Made by a program: the position numbers and the translations under genes. Shown in pieces: positions 35,701-47,014 of a stretch of 64,000 nucleotides of DNA (positions within the stretch are counted from its first letter, which is position 1; every line of letters begins with the position of its first letter). This DNA comes from Vitis vinifera (taxonomy: Eukaryota > Streptophyta > Magnoliopsida > Vitales > Vitaceae). The stretch spans positions 11,463,001-11,527,000 of the forward strand of contig NC_081822.1 of assembly GCF_030704535.1 (NCBI RefSeq). Direction: 5' to 3'. The notes beneath the pieces are model-generated. The model had not been told where the DNA came from. It did not search any database and saw nothing but the letters and a program-made list of their open reading frames with translations.

Positions 35701-37272
35701 AACAAACAGAGATAGATCATCCCATCCATGGACCCAGTTTCCAGTTCATCCGGATTGTCTCAAGCCTAGTGGCCAACATTTTTTGGGTATATCAATTATC
35801 AAACTAACATTCAAAACGCTACCCAATCCTCAGACCCCCTGTCAAAATATCTTTCAATATTCTCTCTAAAACTTCTCTACAGACCTTACTAGCTGGAGGC
35901 CACCTACTATATATATATATATATATTGATATCTCGTCACCCACAACATTTGTCTTCACAAAGAAGATAAAAATGAAGTAACCTGTTCAACTATAATTTA
36001 GTTCGTGCATCTAATCATTCTCTTATTATTATTGATCTACATACGTGTGTTCAAGGTGATAAAAGACCATTGAGGCGTGCCTGCTTTTCAGTGATCCTCC
36101 CCCTAACTTCACTTTTCTTCTAGTCATGAAAACATGATCACTTCATTGAATTTATATCATAACTAATTTATTCATACATTTTTCACGCTTTGCATGAGAA
36201 ATAAATTTATGAATAATATCAACTAAAACTAAATCCTTCTTCCATCTTTGAATAGAGAGCAAAGCAAAGCAAAACAAAACAAAATGGAGCATAATTAGGG
36301 TCCAATTATGATAGAGATATGTTTTATTACTTCATATTACGGATGCAATTTGAAGGGGTCTAACCCACCCAAAACCCAATACAATGTCTAGATACTATAG
36401 ATAACATAACGCCGAATAAAATATTCTATCGACTAGGATCAGAATCAATCATTCACATCGAGGGCTGACATCATAAAACAGACTACATTAATTAATTGAG
36501 TCAGCCTTCTTCCTACTATTTCCAGCAACTGAGCAGAACAGCGACAAATCCTTCATATTAAAGCAGTTCAACCAACACTGCAGGTTTTCAACTTTTTAAG
36601 GGAAAATTGCTCATGAGTAAGGATGTATGATATAAAACCTGCAAGCCTTTTAAATCAATTTTTCAAAAAAAAAAAGGTCTTCATATTTTTCTATTTTTAC
36701 ACTTTTGTTTAATGAATTGACTGTTAGGTGAATTTTTGAAGACAATATTAAAATATAAGTGCTTCTTGTACATTTACAGCCCTTTTTGATAATTTTCCAT
36801 TTTTTGAATTCCATGATTTTAATTCACGACTTGATGAATTTAAGAATTTTTCTTTTTCCTTTTCTTTAAAATCTCAATGAGTTGTTAATTCATCATATAA
36901 TCATTCAGGCAATACATAGAACCAATATTGGAAACTATGCCCTTGACAGATACACATAGTATCAGAAGTAAAAGGATGTACAGAAAGGAATCTTTCACCA
37001 AATAAATGGACAAGGAATCCAAATGACTAAACAAGGAACAATAACAAGGTATAGGAATCAAAGAAAAACAAGATTTAATCATTCCTTTCATTGTGATATA
37101 TAAACATCTACATTGATGGGGCATAAGATTAAAAGCAGCACAAACAACTACAGCCCATGGACAAAGAACAAATAACCCAAAAACCATATCCCACTTAAAG
37201 AAGATATGAATGCTCTAATCCCACGTATGTCAAGCGCAAGAGAAACATAGACTTGAAAAAGATTTGAAAGAC
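32761..37272. other. Intergenic, 3'UTR then AT-rich DNA
   Basis: The first 250 bases are probable 3'UTR of the B-box gene. The rest is AT-rich with (TA)n at about 34069-34083 and 35911-35927 and long T and A runs. Open frames at 33220-33667, 35534-35869 and 36885-37187 encode no recognisable domain. The final stretch before 37272 should contain the 3'UTR of the minus-strand SH3P2 gene. Confidence 0.5.
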
Positions 37273-40200
37273 TCACACCAACTTGCTTGCAAGAACGCGT
37301 TCTCGTCTTTCTATGTATCCAACTGGGAACCAACCTGCTTTTCCTCTGCATTCACCTTCTGCCCAGCCACTGTTTGACACCTGCCAAGCACAGAAAGTGA
37401 ACAGATCTCGTAAAAGAACTGGGATAAAAGATAACCAAATCCAAACATGCTAAGAATAAGCAAGATATACTGCAAAAAGGAAAAGAAAAGGACAATGGAA
37501 CAAATATAATGCAAACTTTATCATTGGGTGGATTGAGGTATCCAATAAAGCAATGTATCCATAAAGTTTTAATTTCCCATATTACAGGGAAAAGGAAAAC
37601 AGCTGCCAAATTTAAAATAAAATAATAATAATAATAATAAAAGGGAGTGGGGAGGGCCATTAAACTTAACTTAGGTGCCATGGTTTTGAGTTCAAAAATA
37701 CCAATCCAAATCAGAAGATTGCAAGCCTTTACCAAATAATTCTAACATAAATGACATGAAAAGAAATTTGAGAAGGAGAATACTTTGGTTCATACACATA
37801 CAATCTGATTCCATCACCCAGGATCAGAATCTAATCCTGTACACAGTTATTCTTCAATCATTTTTTCCAAGAATCCTCTAATCAAATTGTCGCCACTAAA
37901 TGAAGATCACAGTGGGACAAAGGATGCTAACATCAACATAAAAATAGAGTGCATTTGGCAATTCACAAACCAAACAACAAAAAAGCCCTTAAGATGTGAC
38001 CACAGGACTGACAGTTGGGTGCCCCAGATGGTAGGTGGGAGGAATGACAGAGGAATTGCAGAAGATTGTTTTGGAAGTACCAATTAGAGGAACCTTTTGT
38101 GTTTGTGTGTTCATCCATACACCCTCAGTGAACAACTTGTGAAGTGAATATTTTATATCAAGTCCTGATAAAAGTTACAATTACCCTTCAATTCCAAATA
38201 TATGCAAGCATCAATGTATCCATGAGAAGAGGAGTCTAAGGTGAAAAACCTTTCGGATCACAACATGATCACCAACTGACAAATTCAACTCCACATCAGA
38301 TTCAGCTTGAAATGAATGCATGACCTACAGTAAAATGAAATGAAATAATATATAGCAGAATAGTCAAGAAGTATGGACTCTGTATCATAATTACAAATGG
38401 ATGACAAGAATGATAGTTACTTCTCCTAAGAAATAGCCCATGCTGCCAGTTGATTCACCGTATGTTTGAGAAGCAAAGACATTGTTCACTTCATCATATG
38501 ATGGGGGAGGAGGCATGGCATTATTTGCAGTTGGACTAGGAAAAGCTTCAATTCGTTGACGCTCTGCCAGCATCTGTTGTCAACAACAAAAAATGCATGT
38601 CATCACCACTCGGAACAGCAAAATATTGTTCATACAGAAATCCAGGCCCCGACCCTTAGCTCAGGCGGTAGATTGCGGGGAGGGGGTTGGGCTTCACTGC
38701 CATCCAGATCAGCAGAGAGGAGCCATGTCTAGGCTGAACCTCACATTCAGACACTCCATGACATGTATTGGACACTTCATGGATGTGTTCAAAATTCTAA
38801 TTTTCTAAAACAATTTATTTTTGTTATATACATGACCTACACATTTGCAAGAAGCATGGGCACAATAACATACAACTATTTCACATTAATAAAAAAATGA
38901 TATGATTCCAAAACGAAATAAGAAAGATAAATAGAAAAAAAAAAAGGAAAAAGAAACCTCTTCCAGTAGCATACATTGTGTTTTACATGCACTATCATGG
39001 TCAAGCTTCTTCTTCCAAGTCATACAATTCTTCAAACAAAAATTCTGATTAAGAATCAAACTAATATGTTTTTTCATGCAAAATATGTACTCAAAAACCC
39101 TTGTACAAAAGCAACACATGAATGCAACTGAACTGAAAAGAGATGCTATAGTACCATAAAGGAACTTGCAAAATTAATACATACCTCACTTTCTAGCTGA
39201 TCAAGTATCTGCAGGACACTTTGATGATAACTGCGCTCTGATTCAACCTTCAATGCAAAAAAATAAATAAATAACTAAGAATATGTTTGAATACACTTCC
39301 TGTTTTTGTTTTTAAAATTAGAAAATAGTAGGAACTTTTATATAAGATACAAGAACTCTAACATGCATATATTAAAAAAGTGATGGTTTTAAGAACCGTT
39401 TAAAAAAAATTAAGGTCTCAAAAAAATTTTACTACCTCAAATTTTAAAATGTTTGAGAGTGATTTTTAAAGATATAAGATAAATCTAAACTTTTTGTACA
39501 AAATGTTCTACTTTTACATATAAGTTTATGATTTTAAAAACAAAGAATAGAAAGTATATCCTAATGGATACTAAGTAGAACAAAATTAAAATAATAGAAA
39601 AAACAATTTTCCAACTCCAATTTCCAATTATCCATATTTGAGCTAGACTTGGACAAGTCCTCATACTGAAAAAAAAAAAAAAAAAAAATCTGTATTACCA
39701 TGGCAATAATTCGCTGAAGAGTCAACCTTTGTTGTTGGCCTTCTACAGCTGCCATTGCGGAGACCGCTTCTTTACCTAATATTGCTGTGTTTGACTTCAG
39801 CTCATGAAGCTTGGCTTCAGCAGCCTCCAGCTTCAAAACATTATCAGGATTGCCCATGGATTCCCTCGCCTTAATTTGACGTTTGGAAACTTCTATAGCC
39901 TGTCTGGGTGAAAAGTAGAATGTAAAGACAATCTTGGAGGAGTAATCTCAGGTAAGTTTAAAATTCCATGTGATCTACATTTTTCTACTAAGATTTATTT
40001 AGAGGTTTTACAGTGTACCAAAATGCCATCATGAACTTGGGATTCATAGGTCCAAACTGAAAATCATTATTGAGAATCATCTATAATAAAGCTGAAATGG
40101 AAATAACAGGAATATGACAATGAAATGAATCGCTCAAATTTTGGTAAGAAATGGAAGATGCATCCAGCAGACTGCAGATATAAAGAAATGTCTCATATCT

Positions 40201-43200
40201 AACGTTACCTGAGCTTCAGCTTCCATTCGCATTCTCTCATATCGTTGAGCAAGATGTCGAGCATCCTCCAAGGGAGCTCCCATTACCATTGCTCTTAAGG
40301 GTTCTCCAACCTGGAAATAAAGAATCAAACACTGGATAACTACACATTATAAAGGTGAAAAACTGACTATTAAATGGAGAATTTAGAATGATAATGTAAA
40401 TATGTCTTAATCGATTTGATTCTGTAGTTCATGTAAAAAATAATCCATAATTATAAAGAATAATAACGCAAACCTCCATCAAACTGCAATATGCTTTCAA
40501 ATCAAGCTTCAGATGCAATACACCCAGTACATGCTCTAAACTCCAAAATGATTAATGAATCAAGTGGCTTTTTTGACAAGGCTTATATACAGAGAAAGTG
40601 ACAAAGTCCAAGACAAACGTATTGAAATGAGAAAATAACTCATAATAACTTAAGTTGAGGTAGAAAAATGATGCGACATAATGGAAGCAATGTAATAGCA
40701 ACCATGGCCATAATGAAGTGGATTTGAGTAGGGCAACCCCCAGTAAGAGATCTAGTGGAATGAGATGTTTCCAATATCATTTAATAGTTTTGATTTTGTA
40801 ATTACAAGGGAAGTAGTGCTACATGTTCAACAACATAATTTCCAACAATTTGGACTAAATCTAGCAGGCATTTTGTTTCTTGTTAAATACATATTTTGCG
40901 CATGCATATTTTTACTTATGAGTGTCACAATAACATCAGATCAAACCTTGGTGCCAAGAGCTTTCAGTAGATTTCCACGCTCCTTTTCCATTTGAGCACG
41001 AGCTCTAGCAAAGCTTAATGCAGCTTTAGATAAGGTACTGCCACTGGTACAAGTGTTTTCAACACCATATTTTCTGCTGTCTTCTGACAACTTGGTACCT
41101 GTTATAAAGATTGCAAGTACGTAAATGAAAAAGCAGCATGAAATGAAATACCAATAAAGGAAAAACAGTCTCAGCAGCTCACCTATTTCAACTTGCTTGG
41201 ACCCAGTAACTATGAAACCTTCCACACCACGGACAATATCCCTTTGGAAATGCTAGTGAGAGAAAAGGATATACAAAGGTTAAGAAGAAATATACAGGAC
41301 AGTTACATAGAAGTAAGAGGCATTGTGTAACCTTCCCAGCACGGGTTGATATGTAAAGTTTCTCAAGTTTTTGATGTTGCTGAAGTTCTGACTCATCAGT
41401 GAGGACATTATCTGGGCCACCATAACCACCACCAGAAAACTGCTTGAGAACAGCCTGGCATCAAAATTCAACATCAATCATAATTTTCAGCAAAGCCACC
41501 AAGTAAACCTCAGAAACTCGTATACATTTGAAAAAGTATAACCATAGAGACGAGGAACTAATGAAACTGGTGAAGTGGCAACAAATGAAATATAAAGACG
41601 AGTCAAAAACTAATAAGAAATGTACATAAAACAGATAAAAAGCCATCACATCCAAACAAATTTCCAGGAGAAGCATCACATCACCAGATAGCAACAGGAG
41701 GGGGTGGATAGAAAATACAAGACCCGTCGATACTGACACAACAATCAATAGGACAGGAACACATGGCCATGAAACCAATACATAAGAAGCCATGGATCTC
41801 AGACTGCATTATTTGAACAAGTAATAAATGGAACTGCATGTTCATGCTCATTTGCACAAGTTGAGCATAAGACCAGGCAGATCAAGAAGAACTGCATTTC
41901 TAACTTGAATGTTGCTTGTGTGGCATGCCAGTCCTAAGATGAAGGCAAAGGCATTATTTCATACTTGCATATTTTAGTTTGATGTTATGAGAAAATAATT
42001 TTTTTCAATAGGCAACAGTACGAGAAAATAATATAGATAACTTATCCAAATTTCAATTGTAAAACCAAGTAAGCAGAGTGCATAAGGTACCATGTGTAGG
42101 GAGAGGAACCAAGAATTCATTTGTTTCTATGGATGAAACTTTTCCTCAGATTACACAAAGTTCGGATGTAAACAAATATTTTCCCAAAGCAACCTTAAAA
42201 TACATAATAAAGCTTAGGGAAACTTCAAGGTCAGATAACCATTGACATAGCTACAGACTTATGGAAATAATAATGAAAATCTTTCAGGAAATGTTGCATT
42301 GAAACATATTGATCCTAGACATGTATTTAGAAGACCTTTCAAGAAATAATACACTTCCAATCGACACTAACCTACTGAATTTTACTGCAAGAGGAAACCA
42401 GAGGAACAACAGAACAAAGTGTTTGTTAACACATCAAGACACTATGCACCAAATAAATTTCTTTGATGCAGAAAAAGAAAATAGTAAGTGTATAAAAATT
42501 GAGCTAGTGCATGTGCATTATACATCATAACCAAGAATCCATGTAAAGGTTTAGTACAAAAATTTGATATTATATCAAACGTTTGTTTACTATTTAGGTC
42601 AAATCATGATATATCCTGTCTACTGAACCACTGGTTCGATTCAGTTCATTTGCTTCTGAAAATAGTAAAACCCATGTGTTACTGGAAGTGTAAATTACAA
42701 ATCCAAACATTATTCTTTTATTCCAACTCTCCCACATCACCAGTCTTGAATGAATTTAAAATCCACAAATATCAAAATTTTCATTTCAAATTTACAAGAC
42801 AAAGAACACAACACCCATGTTCCATGAAGTAATAAAGAAAAGACAAATCACATCCCAATACCAATCTCCAAACCCTAGACAGCACGGTTATAACATTCAA
42901 AACTGTATACCACCTTTAAATGCTTCAACAGCTAGACTACAAAGAATATATTAAATCATGACACAGGTCACCACTACTGAAATGAAGACAAAGATAATCT
43001 CATCATATAAATAGAAAGCTTCAACCTGCTAAGAAAGTCTATCGCACAGAACATATAAACAAGAGGCGCACAAGAATCAGAAAAAATATATGAAAATACA
43101 GCACAAAGAAAATTCAGAATCTTACAACAGCCACTTTAGCCTTAACAAGTTTTAAAAATATTCAAATATTTCACATCCTTTTTCCCACATTTTCTCGGCA

Positions 43201-43291
43201 ACCAAACGGGGCGTTAGGGTTTCTTTAATACCTGCTGTTGCTTTGCGACCTGGTCTATAATCTTTGTGGCTTGCTTCCTGATTGCTTCCAT
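37273..43291 (-). CDS. SH3P2: SH3 domain-containing protein 2 (BAR-SH3)
   Basis: Ten exons on the minus strand: 43232-43291, 41332-41454, 41183-41252, 40947-41098, 40209-40310, 39699-39899, 39185-39247, 38421-38573, 38250-38324 and 37273-37380. All are GT-AG, phases close, and the 368 aa equal the length I recall for Arabidopsis SH3P2. Residues 1 to about 270 form a helical BAR-type dimer domain (YISTRAGKHFQRDIVRGVEG, ALSFARARAQMEKERGNLLKAL, EPLRAMVMGAPLEDARHLAQRY). A PPPPSYDE linker follows (about 278-285). The SH3 domain is at about 304-361 (GYFLGEVMHSFQAESDVELNLSVGDHVVIRK..GWAEGE..GKAGWFP..YIE). The family binds phosphoinositides and ATG8 and acts in autophagosome formation and clathrin or endosomal trafficking. 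The C-terminus is ASKLV. The gene is intact. Intron 1 spans 1.8 kb. Confidence 0.95.
38645..38812 (+). mobile_element. Possible SINE-like unit in SH3P2 intron
   Basis: TAGCTCAGGCGGTAGA (38657-38672) has the form of a tRNA 5' half and polymerase III A box. The expected B box is not convincing (GGTTGGGCTTC at about 38686). The following sequence is not tRNA-like and no target-site duplication was found. A tRNA-derived SINE remnant is more likely than a tRNA gene. Confidence 0.35.
39290..39557. mobile_element. MITE in SH3P2 intron
   Basis: The left end (39290-39318: ATACACTTCC followed by TTTTTGTTTTTAAAAT) is inverted at the right end (39531-39557: ATTTTAAAAACAAAGAATAG and AAAGTAT). About 22 of 27 positions pair. 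The AT-rich 270-bp unit sits in the intron between exons 6 and 7, and the splice sites on both sides are intact. Confidence 0.6.
41455..43231. other. SH3P2 intron 1, no further gene
   Basis: A 1.8-kb intron. Short open frames on both strands (41461-41793 -, 42309-42530 +) show no domain. No insertion with clear ends was seen. Confidence 0.55.
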
Positions 43292-44470
43292 TCAAGAGAA
43301 TGAAAAAGGTCGAGGACTTCAACTCCCAAATATTTGGCAACAGAAACGAATTTTCAAAATTCAAAATCGAAATGTTTTTGAAAAACTGTTTCTCAAAATA
43401 AAAATGTTGTTTTAAATTTATACCACTCAACACAAGATGCAGGGGCTTTTTGAGTCGCGAAGTCGAAAGGAGCGGGAGTGGCACGTGGAAGCTGTCTATT
43501 GGCGAGGTTTATTGTAGGGTGTTAGTCACGTCTTGCCATGTTGGGAGAAAAAGTTGTGGAAAAAGCACCGGGTGTGATGATTTCATGGGATTTGGTTTTA
43601 TTTTCTACTTTGTGGAGGAGAAGTTTTCAAAGCATGTTTTGAAAACAAAATTGCGATTCCTTCCTTCGCTTCTTAAATGGGCTTTAGAAAGAATGGTTAC
43701 TTTCAAATTCCGATTTTACTCATCCTATTCATTCAGTAATATTGAAAAATGATTAATTTCATTGACCTCCCGAAGCTTCCGTTAAATATGTCTAATTTTT
43801 ATAAATTTAAATTTTTTAAAATTTTATCAAATACCTATTTTATCTTTTTTTTTTTTAATTCAAAGCAAATAAAGTGATAATTAAATTTGAAGAAGGCACT
43901 GTTATTGAGTGCAGCCATTGATGTTCCATGAGTATGATTGCCATGTATTATATTTGGACAATGATAACGGGGGGACATGACTCAAGCTATTTGCCGAATG
44001 GACTCAATTGGTTTGCCCAAGAAGCTATCTGCATTCAACTACCAAAAACAAACCTTCTTAACTGCTTTTCATAAAATATGTCTCAAAGTAACCACTTGTC
44101 TAATAAAAGGTCAGTCACTCCAACCAACCTGTTGAGTGTTGAGGGAAGCATGCCTGAAATAAAAAACACAAGGGTCTAGGGCTGCACTCCCCTAACCCAC
44201 TGGCCATTTGGATATTGGAAGATATAAGGATAAACAAGACCTCATGCCAAACGGTAATATGATTATGCATTATCAACAGCTCAGCAACATTAATAAAGAA
44301 GGAATCATGGAAACTTTTTCTTTTCCCAAAGCCATAGAAATAAGTGTTCCAAGTTAATTGAAGTAAATCTTACAAGGAGGTGGGAATGGCTGAGGAAAGG
44401 GAGAAGGACGTGAGGATTAGTAATTTAGTAGAAGATGAGGGGGGGGGGGGGGGGGGGTGTTGATGAGTGA
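43292..44470. other. SH3P2 promoter and 3' flank of glycine-rich gene
   Basis: 43292 to about 43500 should hold the leader and core promoter of the divergent SH3P2 gene, but no clear TATA box was found. Further right, a 22-base miR397-like string occurs at 43902-43923. A run of about 17 G at 44441-44457 lies just beyond the stop of the glycine-rich gene. No additional gene is supported. Confidence 0.45.
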
Positions 44471-45070
44471 TCAGGGGCGTCGACAGTGAGCTTTGCACAT
44501 GTGCTGGCAGTCATAAAGGCAAGGTCCACCGCAGTGAAGTGGACAATCCAATCTCATGCCTTTACACCGTCCTCTAACCATGCATTGCGCAAACTCTCCC
44601 ATTACATACTCTTGATTCTTGAAAACTCTATTCCGGTGCCAGTGCTTGTGTTTTGTACCTCTTCCTCTTCCTCCATTGGACTTGGTTTGACCCCCACATC
44701 CCCATCCCCACCAACCACCACCCCCACCACCTCCCCATCCCCATCTGCTACCACCCCCTCCTCCTCCACCTCCGCCACCCCATCCCCATCCATACCCACC
44801 ACCACCACCACCACCACCTCCTCCTCCTCCTCCTCCTCCTCCACCACCACCACCACCACCACCCCCTCCACCTCCCCCTCCACCACCTAAGTGTTTGTTC
44901 TTGCTGTTGATCACAACTTCATTGTAAGCTCCCTTTCGTTGTGGAACCCTTAAAGAAGTGGCATTGGTTTGAGCTTCAAGGCTGCTATTTCCCAACACAT
45001 CGCCTCTGACCCTAGCAGCTGCAATCACCAGAAACAAGATGGCCCAAACGCCTCTTCTTGTTGTAGCCAT
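44471..45070 (-). CDS. Secreted glycine-rich protein with eight-cysteine tail
   Basis: Single exon, 199 aa. Residues 1-23 are a signal peptide (WAILFLVIAAARVRG). A short polar stretch with two N-glycosylation sequons (NSS at 28, NAT at 36) follows. A glycine block fills about 62-128, nearly pure Gly with WGWGG interruptions. A basic linker (RGRGTKHKHWHRNR) leads to the tail 163-196, with eight Cys spaced C-x5-C-x6-C-x3-C-x3-C-x3-C-x3-C-x3-C. The Gly block suggests a cell-wall structural protein. The Cys tail suggests disulfide folding or metal binding. I do not recognise a named family. The GGN/GGT repeats make the gene prone to slippage, so the Gly count may vary between alleles or be affected by assembly. 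A frame on the opposite strand (44486-44890) is its mirror and is not a gene. Confidence 0.75.
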   Translation of the reverse strand: MATTRRGVWAILFLVIAAARVRGDVLGNSSLEAQTNATSLRVPQRKGAYNEVVINSKNKHLGGGGGGGGGGGGGGGGGGGGGGGGGGGGGGGYGWGWGGGGGGGGGGSRWGWGGGGGGGWWGWGCGGQTKSNGGRGRGTKHKHWHRNRVFKNQEYVMGEFAQCMVRGRCKGMRLDCPLHCGGPCLYDCQHMCKAHCRRP

Positions 45071-45104
45071 CTATTGGTGGTTTCAGGTATAACATATATG
45101 CCTT

Positions 45105-45112
45105 CCTTTATA
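45105..45112 (-). promoter_or_regulatory. TATA box of glycine-rich gene
   Basis: TATAAAGG on the minus strand lies 35-42 bases before the ATG at 45070. If used, the leader would be only about 10 bases long, so an alternative start further upstream remains possible. Confidence 0.4.
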
Positions 45113-47014
45113 CTATCCACTCTCGTAATTAAAATATTGTACTGAAATCTTGGCAGCTAGACTGCTATCCCCACTCCCACTTGTTCCAGATCTCAAAGCT
45201 AACCAAAACAATGAGAGAGCAAGATGCCTTGTGATGCACTTTGTCCCCATCTGCAATTGCAGAGATAATTGAGGCATGCAGCAAGTGTTTCACTGTGCAA
45301 TCATCAACTATCAGAATCCCCGCCAACTTGCATGACATGCGCCACCTCCTCCCCAATATCGTATTGCCTACTCTACTTCTTCTAGGCTTAACTACGGACC
45401 CATCATTTTGTTATAAGCATCTCCCAACCCCTTTTCCAAGGCTTTAACAAAAGTAAAAAGTACCATGTGAAATTCCCAACCAAACATCCACCTTTGTTCT
45501 TGAGCTGATTAAGCATCTTGCCAGGAGCATTGTCTCCTTTCTTTGTGGTTTGTCCCCTAGTAACTAAGATCATATCCTTATAACATTTCAAAAGCCAACG
45601 AAAAGAAAAGAACAAGGACTAGAATCCCACGTAAACCACCAAGAAAACAAGACAATCGGTTCAACCCCAACAGCCAAAGTGCCAAACCATTTTATAAATC
45701 ATACAATATGTGCGCACTGTCATACAAAGTAAATGCATTGTTGAGGGTCTTCACATTGCTTCCAAATGGAGAGGAAAGGATTTGAATATGTTAAAAAGAG
45801 TGTTCGCCCAACACTTGGCAACAGGTTCCCTGTCCAATACCTGAGAGGGAAACAACCATACACTCAGAGAAGAGCTTGTTCCTTAACATGAGTATTAGGC
45901 AACCGGCCTTCCAAATAAAGGTGCTGCTTCTGCTTGACCCAGTTGAGGATCAAGCTATAGGAAGTTATGGCACAGCAAGTAGCTATGTTACAGAGGGTGG
46001 AGTTGTGTTGATCATAAAAGCATTTGAGATGAGCAATCAGCGAATGCATTGTAATATATGTTCTTCATGCTGTCAAGGTTTCTACCTTCACAGTCAAGCT
46101 TGTCACACAAATGAACAAATGGCTACTTGAGCAAGAATTTTGCACAGGCTCTCCATCTGTGACTTAATCCTCACCATCAAACAGAGATCTCCCTCTTAAG
46201 GGCCCAAGTTCCAGACATAAAATAACCATCCCAACCCCATCTGTGAGCATTATTAAGTCCTCCACTCCCATATAATCAATCTTCTTCTGATAGACACCAA
46301 TCAGTTGCCTATAAATAGGTTTCAGACCTCATTCATTTACAAGCTAGTCTACCTGATCGAAGGGACTCCCACAAAGAAGGGTCCAGTAGGACTTTGATTC
46401 AATGAACTCATGCAAATTACAACTTTTATAATTCACCCACACATGATTCTAAGTGACTAAATTCTAATTGTAATATCCTCCAATCCCTTATTCAGGATAT
46501 TAATAAGCCTGATGAAATGCTGGGCTTTTGTAAATAACCCAAAAACTAATAAAAAATAAAAGATAAAAATAAAGGGAAAATCTGCTGTCGGCAACACTGA
46601 GGTGGTTCTTGGTGAGATTTCAAGAATAGTACAGCTCTTCGACTAGTGCCCAGTAAAGCAAAAGCAACTTACTCATGAAGGTGATACCTGATCTAAGAAA
46701 AGGTAAAGTAATCCAAACCATTTGGTATGGACTCTGCAATAAGAAGTCAATCTTCCTTGATATCACTTCAAGAAAACTGGACCATATCCGCATAACTGTA
46801 GCAATTAAGCACCATGCCATGGCCAATTTCCACAATTCTCGAGTACCCATACAAACATTCAGAACTAAGAACCACCATAAAAATGGCTCCAGGCTGTTCG
46901 AAAATTATTATAATAAAACCAAATAAAAGAACACAAGATAAAACATATGTTTAAAGTACTATAAGCTCCCATCTGAATTGCGCAGTAGACAGACAGACCT
47001 GTAGTTCTGTTAAT
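45113..47014. other. Intergenic between glycine-rich and CCHC genes
   Basis: 1.9 kb without a recognisable gene. Open frames at 45403-45615 (-), 45864-46130 (both strands) and 46620-46926 have no known domain. TATAAATAG at about 46311-46319 on the plus strand is followed by leader-like sequence but no sizeable frame. The right end includes the 3'UTR of the CCHC gene. Confidence 0.45.

Noticed and set aside
35534..35869. 111-aa plus-strand frame before a (TA)n run
   Set aside because: No recognisable domain, low-complexity composition, and no splice partners or conserved family.
38651..38700. Possible tRNA gene (TAGCTCAGGCGGTAGA)
   Set aside because: No acceptor-stem pairing and no convincing B box; a SINE remnant is more likely.
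44486..44890. 134-aa plus-strand frame rich in Thr, Ser and Pro
   Set aside because: It is the reverse of the glycine-codon repeat of the minus-strand gene and has no independent support.
46311..46407. TATAAATAG plus leader-like sequence on the plus strand
   Set aside because: No sizeable open frame follows and no LTR partner was found; kept only as a note.
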